Source: Erysipelotrichaceae bacterium
GTDB lineage: Bacteria; Bacillota; Clostridia; TANB77; CAG-508
Direction: 5' to 3'
DNA length: 47,290 nt
NCBI GenBank assembly: GCA_021769225.1
Contig: JAETTH010000009.1
Span: 1-47,290 of the forward strand
Below are positions 1 through 9,968 of this stretch, in pieces (the stretch's first letter is position 1; each line of letters begins with the position of its first letter). The translations under genes were made by a program, and so were the position numbers. The notes under the pieces are model-generated. The model worked only from the letters and a program-made list of their open reading frames with translations, did no database searches and was not told the origin of the DNA.

Positions 1-30
1 TGGAAAGACAAAGCCAAGAAAGAAGAATAA
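1..30 (+). CDS. C-terminal tail of an upstream gene, possibly rpoC
   Basis: The first 30 bases read WKDKAKKEE followed by TAA, then a clear terminator. Only nine residues are visible, so the family cannot be identified from sequence. In Clostridia the gene before rpsL is usually rpoC or a small L7Ae-like protein, so rpoC is a guess from gene order. The last residues resemble the end of fusA in this window (AKKEE), probably by chance in a lysine/glutamate-rich tail. Confidence 0.4.
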   Translation, partial: WKDKAKKEE

Positions 31-47
31 AACAATAATTTGTTTTT

Positions 48-77
48 CCGCTACCCTAAAAAAGTAGCGGTTTTTTT
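48..77 (+). terminator. Rho-independent terminator before rpsL
   Basis: A 7-bp perfect stem, CCGCTAC (48-54) with GTAGCGG (64-70), is followed by seven T residues. It ends the upstream transcript, so the rpsL operon needs its own promoter, which lies just downstream. Confidence 0.9.
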
Positions 78-87
78 GCGTTTTTTA

Positions 88-116
88 TTGACTTTTCAAG
101 GGATTGATGATAAAAT
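88..116 (+). promoter_or_regulatory. Sigma-A promoter of the rpsL operon
   Basis: TTGACT (88-93) and TAAAAT (111-116) are separated by exactly 17 bases. It sits between the terminator at 48-77 and the rpsL ribosome binding site. Confidence 0.8.
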
Positions 117-131
117 AATTAACGCTATTGT

Positions 132-153
132 AAATTGCCTGAATGGGCAATTT
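132..153 (+). promoter_or_regulatory. Short hairpin in the rpsL leader
   Basis: AAATTGCC (132-139) pairs with GGCAATTT (146-153) around a 6-base loop, between the promoter and the ribosome binding site. No T-run follows, so it is not a terminator. It may stabilise the leader or act in regulation; this is inference only. Confidence 0.45.
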
Positions 154-184
154 TAGTAAATTTTATATAGGAGGTGAAATTTAA

Positions 185-598
185 GTGCCAACCATTAATC
201 AATTAGTAAGAAAAGGAAGAAAAACAGCTGCTACTAAATCAACATCACCAGCTTTACAACATGGATACAATTCAAGAAAGAAAAGAACAACAAATGCAAG
301 AAGTCCACAAAAAAGAGGTGTATGTACTGTAGTAAAAACTGTAACACCAAAGAAACCAAACTCAGCTTTAAGAAAAGTTGCCAGAGTTAGACTTTCTAAC
401 GGTTACGAAGTTACTTCTTATATTCCAGGTATTGGACATAACTTACAAGAACACAGTGTTGTTCTAATTAGAGGTGGAAGAGTAAAAGACCTTCCTGGTG
501 TTCGTTACCACATTATAAGAGGAACATTAGATACAGCAGGCGTTAAAGATAGAATGCAAGCTAGATCTAAATATGGAGCAAAACGCCCAAAGAAATAA
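185..598 (+). CDS. rpsL: 30S ribosomal protein S12
   Basis: S12 of the small ribosomal subunit lies at the decoding centre and affects translational accuracy. The 137-residue product has the usual family length and contains the [10 protein letters not shown] loop and the [13 protein letters not shown] loop. Those carry the two lysines that change in streptomycin-resistant and hyper-accurate mutants of other bacteria; both are the wild-type lysine here. The start is GTG at 185, eight bases after AGGAGGTG (169-176). It is the first gene of the rpsL-rpsG-fusA-tuf group and is driven by the promoter at 88-116. Given the unusual CGG recoding proposed for this genome, an S12 with standard accuracy residues argues against a generally error-prone ribosome. 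Confidence 0.98.
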   Translation: MPTINQLVRKGRKTAATKSTSPALQHGYNSRKKRTTNARSPQKRGVCTVVKTVTPKKPNSALRKVARVRLSNGYEVTSYIPGIGHNLQEHSVVLIRGGRVKDLPGVRYHIIRGTLDTAGVKDRMQARSKYGAKRPKK

Positions 599-599
599 G

Positions 600-770
600 A
601 TTTAAGGCCTAACAGTAATTTGGCCAAGATTTTAATTTAGTGCGGTATAATTACTAATTTTAAGGTACTTAAATTTAGAATAGATTATATGCACTTGACG
701 TAAAAGAAAAACTTTTACGAGTACCTTGATACTTATTTGGTAAAGTATCACTAAAAAATTAAGGAGGGAA
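600..770 (+). promoter_or_regulatory. Structured rpsL-rpsG intergenic RNA, candidate S7 autoregulatory site
   Basis: This 177-base gap holds nested inverted repeats. AAGGTACT (662-669) pairs with AGTACCTT (720-727). Inside it, CGTAAAAG (699-706) pairs with CTTTTACG (712-719). Immediately after, GATACTT (728-734) pairs with AAGTATC (743-749), just before the rpsG ribosome binding site AAGGAGGG (761-768). In E. coli, S7 represses its operon by binding the S12-S7 intercistronic RNA; a similar role here is inference. No T-run follows the stems, so this does not look like a terminator. Confidence 0.55.
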
Positions 771-775
771 GAATA

Positions 776-1246
776 GTGCCAAGAAAAGGATATATAGCAA
801 AAAGAGAAGTATTACCAGATCCAATGTATAACAGTAAAGTTGTTACAAAATTAATTAATAACGTTATGCTAGATGGTAAAAAAACAGTTGCTCAAGCAAT
901 CGTATATGATGCATTTGATATTATCAAAGAAAAAGAGCAAAAAGATCCACTAGAAGTATTTGAAGCAGCACTTAACAATGTAATGCCTGTTCTTGAAGTT
1001 AAAGCAAGAAGAGTTGGTGGAGCAACATACCAAGTTCCACTAGAAATTAGACCTGAAAGAAGACAAACTTTAGGACTAAGATGGTTAGTTGTTTATGCAA
1101 GAGCAAGACATGAAAAAACAATGGCTGAGAAACTAGCTGGTGAAATTATGGACGCTGTAGCTGGAAACGGTGGAGCATTCAAGAAAAAAGAAGATATGCA
1201 CAGAATGGCAGAAGCAAACCGTGCTTTTGCACATTACAAATGGTAG
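776..1246 (+). CDS. rpsG: 30S ribosomal protein S7
   Basis: S7 is a primary 16S rRNA-binding protein that organises the head of the small subunit and contacts E-site tRNA. The 156 residues match the usual length. The sequence is collinear with the family from the N-terminal [15 protein letters not shown] to the C-terminal [10 protein letters not shown], including VGGATYQVP and [13 protein letters not shown]. The GTG start at 776 follows a strong AAGGAGGG (761-768). It lies 177 bases after rpsL, behind a structured gap that may serve feedback control, and 59 bases before fusA. Confidence 0.98.
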   Translation: MPRKGYIAKREVLPDPMYNSKVVTKLINNVMLDGKKTVAQAIVYDAFDIIKEKEQKDPLEVFEAALNNVMPVLEVKARRVGGATYQVPLEIRPERRQTLGLRWLVVYARARHEKTMAEKLAGEIMDAVAGNGGAFKKKEDMHRMAEANRAFAHYKW

Positions 1247-1305
1247 AATAAAAAGCTGGTATATTTACATACTAGCTAGAAGAAAAGAAAGGGAGGAAAA
1301 CAAAA

Positions 1306-3390
1306 GTGGCAGGAAGAGAATTTCCTTTAGAGAGAACAAGAAATATAGGAATTATGGCTCACATCGATGCTGGGAAAACAACTACAACAGAGAGAATCTT
1401 ATTCTATACTGGTAGAGTTCATAAAATCGGTGAAACACACGAAGGTGCAGCAACTATGGACTGGATGGCACAAGAGCAAGAGAGAGGTATTACAATTACT
1501 TCTGCTGCAACAACATGTCACTGGTTAGATCATCGAATCAATATTATTGATACTCCTGGACACGTTGACTTTACTGTAGAAGTTGAAAGATCACTAAGAG
1601 TATTAGATGGATCTGTTACAGTATTTTGTGCCAAAGGTGGAGTTCAGCCACAATCTGAAACAGTTTGGAGACAAGCTGACAAATATCATGTTCCAAGAAT
1701 GGCCTATGTTAATAAAATGGACATTAATGGAGCAAACTTCTTAGGTTGTGTTGAACAAATGAAAACAAGATTAAATGCAAACGCTGTTCCAATTCAATTA
1801 CCAATCGGAGCAGAAGATACTTTCAAAGGTATTGTAGATTTAATCAAAATGAGAGCATTTATTCACAAAGATGACCTAGGAAAAGAAATCGAAGAGGGAG
1901 AAATCCCAGAGGATATGAAAGCAATGGCTGAAGAATACCGTGCAAAAATGGTAGAAGCAGCAGCTGAGCAAGATGATGAATTAATGATGAAATATTTAGA
2001 GGGAGAAGAACTAACAGAAGCTGAAATCAAAAAAGGCTTAAGAATTGGTACAATTGAAAACAAAATTGTTCCAGTAACATGTGGTTCATCATATAAAAAC
2101 AAAGGTGTTCAAGAATTATTAAATGCCATTGTCGACTATATGCCATCCCCATTAGATATTCCAGCAATCAAAGGTGTTACTCCAGATGGTGAAGAAACAG
2201 AAAGAAAAACATCTGATACAGAACCATTTGCAGCATTAGCATTTAAGATTGCAACAGACCCATTTGTTGGAAAACTTTGTTTCTTTAGAGTATATTCTGG
2301 AACATTAGATGCAGGATCTACAATTCTAAATACAAACAAAGACAAAAAAGATAGAATGGGAAGAATCCTATTAATGCATGCAAATCACAGACAAGATATC
2401 GACAAAGTATATGCTGGAGATATTGCAGCAGCAGTTGGATTAAAAGAAGTATCAACAGGTGACACTCTATGTGATCCACAACATCCAGTTATTCTAGAAT
2501 CAATGGAATTCCCAGAGCCAGTTATTGATATTGCAATTGAACCTAAAGACAAAGCAAATAGTGAAAAAATGGGAATTGCTTTATCAAAACTTGCTGAAGA
2601 AGATCCAACATTTAAAACATGGACAGATCATGAAAGTGGTCAAACTATTATTGCTGGTATGGGTGAATTACACTTAGACATTATTGTTGATCGTTTAAAG
2701 AGAGAATTCAAAGTAGAATGTAATGTAGGTAAACCACAAGTTTCCTATAAAGAAACAATTCGAAATGCAGTAAGAGTAGAAGGAAAATTCATTCGTCAAT
2801 CTGGTGGACGTGGACAATATGGTCATGTATGGCTAGAAATGGAACCATTAGAACCAGGAAAAGGAATTGAATTTGAAAGTAAAATCGTTGGTGGTGTTGT
2901 TCCAAAAGAATACATCAAACCAATCGAAGAAGGAATTAGAGAAGCTGCTGAAAGTGGTGTATTAGCTGGATATCCAGTAATTGACTTTAAAGCTACTTTA
3001 GTAGATGGCTCTTACCATGAAGTTGACTCTTCAGAAATGGCCTTCAAAATTGCAGGATCAATGGCTTTCAAGGAAGGTTGTAAGAAAGGACATTCTGTTA
3101 TTCTAGAACCTATCATGAAAGTTGAAATAACAGTTCCAGAAGAATACATGGGAGATGTTATTGGAGATATGAACTCTAGACGTGGAAGAATGGAAGGAAT
3201 GGAAGCAAGATCAGGAAACCAAATTATTCGTGGATTTATTCCATTATCAGAAATGTTTGGATATGCAACAGACCTTCGTTCAAAAACACAAGGTAGAGGA
3301 ACATACTCTATGGAACCATCTCATTATGAAGAAGTTCCAAAATCAATCTTAGAAACAATCGTAGCATCACGTGCTAAGAAAGAAGAATAA
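1306..3390 (+). CDS. fusA: Elongation factor G
   Basis: This GTPase drives translocation and, with ribosome recycling factor, recycling. It has 694 residues, the normal length. The P-loop is AHIDAGKT (about 18-25), switch II holds DTPGH (82-86), and the base-specificity motif is NKMD (136-139). Domains II to V follow intact, with the C-terminal [18 protein letters not shown] segment of domain V. The GTG start at 1306 lies after GGGAGGA. Arginine codons here are AGA, CGT and CGA; no in-frame CGG occurs in this long, highly expressed gene, which matters for the CGG recoding discussed elsewhere. Confidence 0.98.
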   Translation: MAGREFPLERTRNIGIMAHIDAGKTTTTERILFYTGRVHKIGETHEGAATMDWMAQEQERGITITSAATTCHWLDHRINIIDTPGHVDFTVEVERSLRVLDGSVTVFCAKGGVQPQSETVWRQADKYHVPRMAYVNKMDINGANFLGCVEQMKTRLNANAVPIQLPIGAEDTFKGIVDLIKMRAFIHKDDLGKEIEEGEIPEDMKAMAEEYRAKMVEAAAEQDDELMMKYLEGEELTEAEIKKGLRIGTIENKIVPVTCGSSYKNKGVQELLNAIVDYMPSPLDIPAIKGVTPDGEETERKTSDTEPFAALAFKIATDPFVGKLCFFRVYSGTLDAGSTILNTNKDKKDRMGRILLMHANHRQDIDKVYAGDIAAAVGLKEVSTGDTLCDPQHPVILESMEFPEPVIDIAIEPKDKANSEKMGIALSKLAEEDPTFKTWTDHESGQTIIAGMGELHLDIIVDRLKREFKVECNVGKPQVSYKETIRNAVRVEGKFIRQSGGRGQYGHVWLEMEPLEPGKGIEFESKIVGGVVPKEYIKPIEEGIREAAESGVLAGYPVIDFKATLVDGSYHEVDSSEMAFKIAGSMAFKEGCKKGHSVILEPIMKVEITVPEEYMGDVIGDMNSRRGRMEGMEARSGNQIIRGFIPLSEMFGYATDLRSKTQGRGTYSMEPSHYEEVPKSILETIVASRAKKEE

Positions 3391-3401
3391 GATTATAGAG
3401 C

Positions 3402-3465
3402 GCAAGCTAAATTTTTCCAAAAAAGCTTGCAAAAATAGCAAAAATAGTATAAAATATTTTTGCTA
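3402..3465 (+). promoter_or_regulatory. Two consecutive hairpins between fusA and tuf
   Basis: GCAAGCT (3402-3408) pairs with AGCTTGC (3424-3430). TAGCAAAAATA (3436-3446) pairs perfectly with TATTTTTGCTA (3455-3465) around 8 bases. Neither is followed by a long uninterrupted T-run, so read-through into tuf is likely. They may be a processing or attenuation site that sets tuf level separately from fusA; that role is inferred. Confidence 0.5.
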
Positions 3466-3518
3466 AATAAAATTGTTTTTAATTTTAAAAATAAAATATA
3501 TTAAAGGAGGATTCAAAA

Positions 3519-4721
3519 ATGGCTAAAGCTAAATTTGAAAGAACAAAACCACACGTTAATATCGGAACAATTGGTCACGTTGACCACGGTAAAACAACAA
3601 CAACAGCAGCTATTACAAAATACTTAAGTTTATTAGGAAAAGCTCAATATGAAGCATATGATCAAATCGACGGTGCTCCAGAAGAGAAAGCAAGAGGAAT
3701 TACAATTAATACAGCTCACGTTGAATATGAAACAGACAAGAGACACTATGCACACGTTGACTGCCCAGGACACGCAGACTACGTTAAAAACATGATTACA
3801 GGTGCTGCACAAATGGATGGAGCTATCCTAGTAGTATCTGCAGCTGATGGACCAATGCCTCAAACAAGAGAGCACATCCTATTAGCAAGACAAGTAGGTG
3901 TTAAATATATCGTTGTTTACTTAAACAAATGCGATATGGTTGACGATCCAGAATTACTTGAATTAGTTGAAATGGAAGTTAGAGACTTATTATCAAGCTA
4001 TGATTTCCCAGGAGACGAGATTCCAATCGTTAAAGGATCTTCTTTAAAAGTACTAGAAAGTACATCTACAGATCCAAACGCACCAGAATATCAATGCATG
4101 AAAGAATTAATGGATGCAGTTGACAATTATATCCCAACACCAGAAAGACCAATTGATCAACCATTCTTAATGCCAATTGAAGACGTATTCACAATTACAG
4201 GTAGAGGAACAGTTGTTACAGGTAGAGTTGAAAGAGGAACTGTAAAAGTTCAAGACGAAGTTGAAATTGTAGGTCTAAAGAAAGAATCTACAAAAACTGT
4301 AGTAACAGGTGTTGAAATGTTTAGAAAATTACTAGACCAAGCAGAAGCTGGAGATAACATTGGTGTTCTTTTAAGAGGAATTCAAAGAACAGATGTTGAA
4401 AGAGGTCAAGTATTAGCAAAACCAGGAACAATTCATCCACATACAAAATTCACATCACAAGTATACGTTTTAACTAAAGAAGAAGGTGGACGTCATACAC
4501 CATTCTTTAATGGATATAGACCACAATTCTACTTTAGAACAACAGACGTTACAGGTGTTATCGAATTAGATGCAGGTGTTGAAATGGTTATGCCAGGAGA
4601 TAACGTTAACATGACAATCGAACTTATTACTCCAATCGCTATCGAAAAAGGATTAAGATTCGCTATTCGTGAAGGTGGACGTACAGTAGGTTCAGGAGTT
4701 GTAGCTGAAATCTTAGAATAA
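3519..4721 (+). CDS. tuf: Elongation factor Tu
   Basis: EF-Tu delivers aminoacyl-tRNA to the ribosomal A site as a GTP complex. The 400-residue product carries P-loop GHVDHGKT (19-26), the DCPGH switch II motif, NKCD, and intact domains 2 and 3 ending in the conserved [10 protein letters not shown] segment. The ATG at 3519 follows AAAGGAGG (3503-3510). It ends the translation-factor group; a terminator follows at 4740. Arginine codons are AGA and CGT only, with no CGG. Confidence 0.99.
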   Translation: MAKAKFERTKPHVNIGTIGHVDHGKTTTTAAITKYLSLLGKAQYEAYDQIDGAPEEKARGITINTAHVEYETDKRHYAHVDCPGHADYVKNMITGAAQMDGAILVVSAADGPMPQTREHILLARQVGVKYIVVYLNKCDMVDDPELLELVEMEVRDLLSSYDFPGDEIPIVKGSSLKVLESTSTDPNAPEYQCMKELMDAVDNYIPTPERPIDQPFLMPIEDVFTITGRGTVVTGRVERGTVKVQDEVEIVGLKKESTKTVVTGVEMFRKLLDQAEAGDNIGVLLRGIQRTDVERGQVLAKPGTIHPHTKFTSQVYVLTKEEGGRHTPFFNGYRPQFYFRTTDVTGVIELDAGVEMVMPGDNVNMTIELITPIAIEKGLRFAIREGGRTVGSGVVAEILE

Positions 4722-4739
4722 TATATTCTGAATATATAG

Positions 4740-4785
4740 AAATAGCAAGGGTTACAAGAAATTGCAAACTCTTGCTATTTTATTT
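4740..4785 (+). terminator. Terminator after tuf
   Basis: AAATAGCAAG (4740-4749) pairs with CTTGCTATTT (4771-4780), with further pairing of GTT and AAC inside. A T-rich tail follows. Confidence 0.8.
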
Positions 4786-4839
4786 ATTACCTACTTTTTA
4801 TCTAGTAGAAAATTGGAAGGAAAAGATGTATAAGAAAAA

Positions 4840-4868
4840 TTGACTTATTTTGCATTTTAGTATATACT
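4840..4868 (+). promoter_or_regulatory. Sigma-A promoter of the NlpC/P60 gene
   Basis: TTGACT (4840-4845) and TATACT (4863-4868) are 17 bases apart, about 50 bases upstream of the start codon and downstream of the tuf terminator. Confidence 0.8.
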
Positions 4869-4920
4869 AGGTACGTAAAAATTTTAAGGTAGAAAATACC
4901 AAATAAGGAGAGAGTAAAAT

Positions 4921-6480
4921 ATGAAATTATTAAAGAAGACGGTTGTCATATCTTTAATAGCTTTACTAATGATTATTCTAGCAAATACAAAAGTATTTGC
5001 TTCCACAAAAGGAAAAATACTAGAAGGATTAAATTTAAGAGAAGAAGCATCTACTGATTCTAAAATACTTTTAGCAATGGACAAAGGTGATGAGCTTGAA
5101 GTATTAGAGCAAACAGGAGACTGGTATAAAGTAACCTATAAAGAAAAAACAGGTTATGCTGCAAAGCGATATATTGAAGTAGAAGGAGAAATTCCAAACG
5201 CTCAGGAAGAAGAACAACAAGAAAATTTACCAGAACAAGAGCCACAGGAAGAGAAACAGCCAGAAGGAGAAGAGCAACAACCACAACAAAATGAAGAAGT
5301 ACCAACACAAACTGAAGAAATAAAACCTTTTGTCATACAAGATAAACAATTAATAACAGACTCTAAAATCTATTTAGTGCCACTAATTAATTCTACTGTT
5401 ATAGGAGATTTAAAAAAGGATGATACAGTAAAAGTAATACAAGTATTAAATGATTGGGCATATATAGCAAAAGATAATCTTCCTTTAGGCTGGATATTAA
5501 ATTCTACTTTAGAGGAAAAACAAGGGGAAGAACAACCTAATCAACCAACAGAAGACTTAGATAATGGAACAGAAACGCCAGATGCACCAGTTAGTGTTGA
5601 TAAAACAGGATATATTAATACAGATGGGGTGAATCTAAGAGAAGAAGCATCTACTTCTTCAGATGTTATTAAAAGCTTAGGACTTAATACAGAATTAACG
5701 ATTATAGAAGAAACAGGAGATTGGTACAAAGTAAAAGTAGGAGATATAGAAGGCTATGTAGCAAGTAGATTAGTTTCTGATAAAAAAACAGAAGAGACTA
5801 ACAGAAGTTTAGAAGAGGACAGACCAGAAGTTACTGTAACAGAAATGTACACATCTGTTAGTGTAGCAAATGTGAGAGAAGAAGCATCTACTTCCTCAAA
5901 AGTTGTATCAAAGTTATATAAAAAAGATAAAGTAGAAGTAATTGGGGAAGAGAATAACTTTTACAAAATTAAACTAAATGATAATTATGCTTATGTTTCA
6001 AAAGATTTATTGGTAGACAGTCTAGACAAAATAATAGAGGAAACACCACCTTCTAATAATTCTAATTCTGGCAGTGGTGATAATAACAATCCTACATCAG
6101 GATCTTGGACAGGAGCAGATATTGTGGCAACTGCTAAAAAATATTTAGGATATAAATATGTATATGGAGGAGAAAGCCCTTCTAGAGGATTTGATTGTTC
6201 TGGTTACACAAAATATATTTTTAGTTTATATGGAGTTTCTTTATCACACTCAGCTACAGCACAATCAAAAGTTGGTAGTTATGTAGCAAAGTCTGATTTA
6301 CAATTAGGGGATTTAGTTATTTTTAATGATGATGCAAATTATGAAATTGGACATGTTGGAATTTATATTGGAGGAAATAATTTTATCCATGCTTCTAATC
6401 CATCTGATGGTGTCAAAATTACATCATTATCCACTAGTTATTATTCAGCAAGATATGTAACAGCAAGAAGAGTTATTTAA
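4921..6480 (+). CDS. Secreted SH3-domain NlpC/P60 cell-wall hydrolase
   Basis: This is a predicted exported peptidoglycan endopeptidase of 519 residues. Residues 1-28 form a signal peptide ending VFAS. Bacterial SH3 repeats lie at about 30-82, 225-287 and 305-365, each with a NLREEAST- or NVREEAST-like opening; a more divergent one lies at about 138-200. A Glu/Gln/Pro-rich linker (about 88-135) and a Ser/Asn/Gly linker before the catalytic domain give flexible spacing. The NlpC/P60 domain covers about 398-519 with catalytic Cys426 in FDCSG, His478 in GHVGIYIG and a third polar residue at His490. The ATG at 4921 follows AAGGAGAG. SH3b domains of this type usually bind the cell wall; the exact bond cut cannot be read from the sequence. 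Confidence 0.92.
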   Translation: MKLLKKTVVISLIALLMIILANTKVFASTKGKILEGLNLREEASTDSKILLAMDKGDELEVLEQTGDWYKVTYKEKTGYAAKRYIEVEGEIPNAQEEEQQENLPEQEPQEEKQPEGEEQQPQQNEEVPTQTEEIKPFVIQDKQLITDSKIYLVPLINSTVIGDLKKDDTVKVIQVLNDWAYIAKDNLPLGWILNSTLEEKQGEEQPNQPTEDLDNGTETPDAPVSVDKTGYINTDGVNLREEASTSSDVIKSLGLNTELTIIEETGDWYKVKVGDIEGYVASRLVSDKKTEETNRSLEEDRPEVTVTEMYTSVSVANVREEASTSSKVVSKLYKKDKVEVIGEENNFYKIKLNDNYAYVSKDLLVDSLDKIIEETPPSNNSNSGSGDNNNPTSGSWTGADIVATAKKYLGYKYVYGGESPSRGFDCSGYTKYIFSLYGVSLSHSATAQSKVGSYVAKSDLQLGDLVIFNDDANYEIGHVGIYIGGNNFIHASNPSDGVKITSLSTSYYSARYVTARRVI

Positions 6481-6515
6481 GAATGTGAGGGTGCAATTAA
6501 AAGAAGGAGTAAAAG

Positions 6516-9158
6516 TTGAACAGACTGATTTTAATTGTACTACTTGGTTTTATATCAGGAATATTATGGGAGCTATACTTAAAAATAAGTATAGCTTTCT
6601 TTGTTTTACCACTTTTGCTCCTTTTTATCTTTCCAATTAGAAAGGAAAAAAGAAAGAATAAAAATACTACCCCAAAACCGTTTAAGACCCCCAATAAGAC
6701 AAAATTTTCTAAAAAGGTAAAATTATTTAAGCGACACCTAAAAATTATTTTAAAACCTAAAATTGTTGTAATTTTTATCCTATTTACTTTAATTTCTAAT
6801 TGGTATACACAATATTTAAATGGGAGATATGAAACAATATATTGTAATCGAAAAGAAGAAATAAATGTAATCGGAATTGTCATTTCTTCTCCCAAAGAAA
6901 AACAATATAACATACAATACAAAATAAAAGTAGAAAGCATTGATGGAAAGAAAGAGTATCAAAATACCTATTTACTTCTTAATATAAAAAAGAAAAAAGG
7001 AAAAGAAATATTGCTCTCTTATGGAGATAAAATTTCTATAAAAGGAGAATATGAAGAACCAGAAGAAGCAAGAAATGAAAGTGGATTTAACTATAAAGAA
7101 TATTTAAAAACGATTCAAGTATATGGAAGTATTAACAGCTTATCTAGTGATATTAAAGTGCTGAAAAAAAATCAAAGTGATCTAATATCTCTTAGCAGTA
7201 ATTGGATAAAAGAAAAAATGAAAGAACAATTAGGAAAAATACTAGATGAAAAAACAAGTAAACTATGTATGGGGATTTTAGTAGGAGAAACAAAACAAAT
7301 AGAGAAGGAAATCAAAACAAATTTTAGAGATAGTAATCTTTCACATATGCTTGCTGTTTCAGGAGCACATGTATCTTATGTAATTTTAGGGATGAATTTT
7401 TTTCTAAAGAAATTTCATAAAAGAAAGGCAAAATATATTTTAGTTATCTTTCTAATCTTCTTTCTCTTCTTGACAGACTTTACCCCCTCTGTGACACGAG
7501 CTTGTATTAGTAGTTGCATTATACTTCTAGCAGAAATTTTCTACCGTAAAGCAGATTTTTTATCTAGTCTTTCATTTTCTCTTCTCATATTACTAATCTT
7601 CAATCCTTTTTCCATTTTAAGTCTTGGACTCCAACTCTCTTATGGAGGAACCATTGGAATTGTTGTATTTCACAAATTAATAGAAAGTTGGTTTGAGAAG
7701 CGGACTTAAAAATTTAAGACAAAAGATAAATAAAAGGGCATCAAAAGGAGAAAAAACAAATGAAAAAGAGGAAAACTTACAACTAAAAAGATATACTAAA
7801 ATAGAAGGAAAATTTCAAAAAATATTAGAAAAAGGAAAAAAGACAGTAAAAGAAATGCTAATAATCTGTTTTAGTGCTAATTTAGTCATTATTCCAATTA
7901 TACTAATTAATTTTAATACCATTTCATTTACTTTTTTCATTTCCAATCTTTTAGCAGGACAACTTTTAGGTTTTTGTATTATTCTAGGATTTATTACTTT
8001 TATTTTATCCTTACTCATATTTCCAGTAGCAAAAGTTTTTGGAATAATCTTAAACTTAAGTTTACACACATTAATTACAATAGCAGAGATTTGCTCTAAA
8101 TTACCTTTTTCAAAAGTCTATGTCATTTCTCCTAATTTCTTAAGCTTACTATTCTACTATGCGTTCCTTTTTTTCATAGTTTACCAATTCTCTCTAAAAC
8201 AAAAGAAACGAAGAAGAAGAATAGAAAATAAAATTTTAGAACAAATAGAAAGTATAAGACAAAAGATAAAGAAAAGCAAAGAAAAGATCATGTTAATAGG
8301 ATTTTTAATATTGCTAACCATAAACCTGTGCTCCATAATTCCACAAGATTTAAAAATCTATTTTATCGATGTAGGACAGCGGAGATAGTACACTTATCAT
8401 TTCACCAAGAGGAAAGAAAATTTTAATAGATGGAGGAGGAAGTATGGACATGACAGAATTTGATGTAGGAGAGACTACTTTATTACCATATTTATTAAAC
8501 AGAAAAATAAAGAAGCTAGACTATATCATGGTTTCTCATTTTGATAGTGATCATTGTAATCGGATTAATTTCTATTATGAAAAATCTTAAAGTAGATACA
8601 TTAATTGTTTGCAAACAATCAAGCCTTTCCAAAGAATATGAAACAATTATGCAATTAGCAAAAGAAAAAAGAATCAAAATAAAAGTGGTAACAAAAGGAG
8701 ATAAAATCGATATAGAACCACAATGCTCTTTTCAAATTTTACATCCAACCTCTTTTTTTGTCGATGATGGAAAAGGAGGATTAAATGCAAATGCAATCAC
8801 AGCTAAATTGACTTACAAAAAATTTAGCATGTTATTAACAGGAGACATTGAAGAAAAATCAGAAAAACTTTTATTACAAGAATATCAAAATACCAATTTA
8901 CTAAAATCAGATATTTTAAAAGTAGCACATCATGGATCAAAAAGTTCCTCTTCTGAAGAGTTTTTAAAAACAGTAAAGCCACAAATTAGTCTGATTGGAG
9001 TAGGAAAGAAAAATACATTTGGACATCCAAATGAAAATGTACTAAAAAGAATTAAGCAAATAGGGAGTAAAATTTATCGTACTGACCTACAAGGAGAAAT
9101 TAGAATACAAGTTAATAAAAAAGGAAAAATAAAAGTAGAAACACAAATTAAAAAATAA
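6516..9158 (+). CDS. comEC: ComEC/Rec2 DNA-uptake channel, requiring three +1 shifts at CGG
   Basis: ComEC forms the inner-membrane channel for single-stranded DNA uptake. Read without shifts the gene breaks into pieces. Skipping the C of in-frame CGG at 7701, 8380 and 8561 gives one 879-residue protein (395, 226, 60 and 198 residues). The N-terminus has membrane helices and a DUF4131-like region. The competence domain contains HMLAVSGAHV and further helices. The C-terminal metallo-beta-lactamase-like domain contains IDVGQGDST, SHFDSDHCNGL and KVAHHGSKSS. The second and third shifts fall inside conserved motifs and restore their glycines. No other stop or indel is present in 2.6 kb, which argues against a decaying pseudogene. 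The start is TTG at 6516 after AAGAAGGAG; the gene sits 35 bases after the NlpC/P60 gene. Confidence 0.88.
7701..7704 (+). other. +1 recoding site 1 (comEC), CGGA
   Basis: In-frame AAG CGG ACT TAA would stop two codons later. Skipping C7701 gives AAG GGA CTT AAA and opens 226 further comEC codons. This position is in a poorly conserved cytoplasmic loop, so the glycine itself is not confirmed by a motif. Confidence 0.8.
8380..8383 (+). other. +1 recoding site 2 (comEC), CGGA
   Basis: In-frame CAG CGG AGA TAG would stop two codons later. Skipping C8380 gives CAG GGA GAT AGT, restoring the GQGDST motif of the ComEC metallo-beta-lactamase domain, where the glycine is strongly conserved. Confidence 0.88.
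8561..8564 (+). other. +1 recoding site 3 (comEC), CGGA
   Basis: In-frame TGT AAT CGG ATT leads to a stop nine codons later. Skipping C8561 gives TGT AAT GGA TTA and restores the DHCNGL segment that follows the metal-binding SHxDxDH motif. Confidence 0.88.
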
Positions 9159-9271
9159 CCTAAAAAGTAAAAAATGCCATAAGAAACTAAAAAATAAAAA
9201 AAGAAACATATGAAAAAATAATGTATAATTTATATATTTTTACCAAATACTACAAATAAGAGGTGAAGTAT

Positions 9272-9895
9272 ATGAAAAAAGGATGGCTAATTTCACTATG
9301 TATTTTGGCAACAATTATGATAGCAATATTAACAGGGATTTATATATACAAAATTAATCATATATCAGAATATCAAACTAAGGACAATTCCAAAATATTA
9401 GCACAAACAGAAGTTACAGATGATTGTACAGAATTTGCTGATTTATATTATGCTGGAAAAATTGATTTAGAAGCAATTAATGCTAGTGTAGCAGAAAAAA
9501 CAGTATCTCCTAATGCAAAACTTATTATTGAAACATTATACAAAACATGTGGTCATACTTTAAAAGAAAGAAAACAAGTAAGTGAGAGTTTAGTAAATTT
9601 AAATGAAGAGCAGGTAAAAAAAGAATATCCAGAATATGAAATAAAAAGCTTCTCAAAAGATGAAATTATCCTATATCAAGAAAAAGACGAATTTTGTAAT
9701 GAACATTATTTAGTAAAAGAAAAAGATGGAAACATTGCAATTTATCAAATTGATGAACAAAAAAACCAAAGTTTAAAAGAAGAAACACAAATTAATGTCA
9801 ATTTCCTACCAGATACAGATAAAGAATATTTAAAAAACGGAATACAAGTATTTGGAAAAGAAAATTTAAATAAAATATTAGAAGACTTTGAATAA
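9272..9895 (+). CDS. BofC-like C-terminal-domain membrane-anchored protein
   Basis: This 207-residue protein has one N-terminal membrane segment (about 5-26) and an extracytoplasmic body. The segment CGHTLKERK and the later FCNEHYLVKEKDGNIAIYQI resemble the C-terminal domain of BofC, a forespore protein that in Bacillus restrains SpoIVB-dependent pro-sigma-K processing. Similarity is judged from memory of the motif, so the family call is moderate. A GTG nine bases upstream is in frame, but AGAGGTG overlaps it and fits the ATG at 9272 better. A TATAAT at 9224-9229 may be its -10 box, with a poor -35. A terminator follows directly. Confidence 0.6.
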   Translation: MKKGWLISLCILATIMIAILTGIYIYKINHISEYQTKDNSKILAQTEVTDDCTEFADLYYAGKIDLEAINASVAEKTVSPNAKLIIETLYKTCGHTLKERKQVSESLVNLNEEQVKKEYPEYEIKSFSKDEIILYQEKDEFCNEHYLVKEKDGNIAIYQIDEQKNQSLKEETQINVNFLPDTDKEYLKNGIQVFGKENLNKILEDFE

Positions 9896-9927
9896 AAAAA
9901 TGAGCTATTAAAAAAGCTCATTTTTTA
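9895..9927 (+). terminator. Terminator between converging genes
   Basis: The arms AAAAAATGAGCT and AGCTCATTTTTT flank a short loop, with A and T runs on both sides, so it can serve the + gene at 9272 and the minus gene pgsA. Confidence 0.85.
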
Positions 9928-9968
9928 TATTTTCATTTATATTATTTGTCTAATTAAAAATAGTAACC

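Noticed and set aside
1-3390. Duplicated gene end shared by the upstream gene and fusA
   Set aside because: The similarity covers only about 18 bases encoding AKKEE and a stop, which is easily produced by chance in Lys/Glu-rich tails.
6516-9158. comEC as a pseudogene
   Set aside because: Three lesions of one identical type and no others in 2.6 kb, with all domain motifs intact, do not look like random decay.
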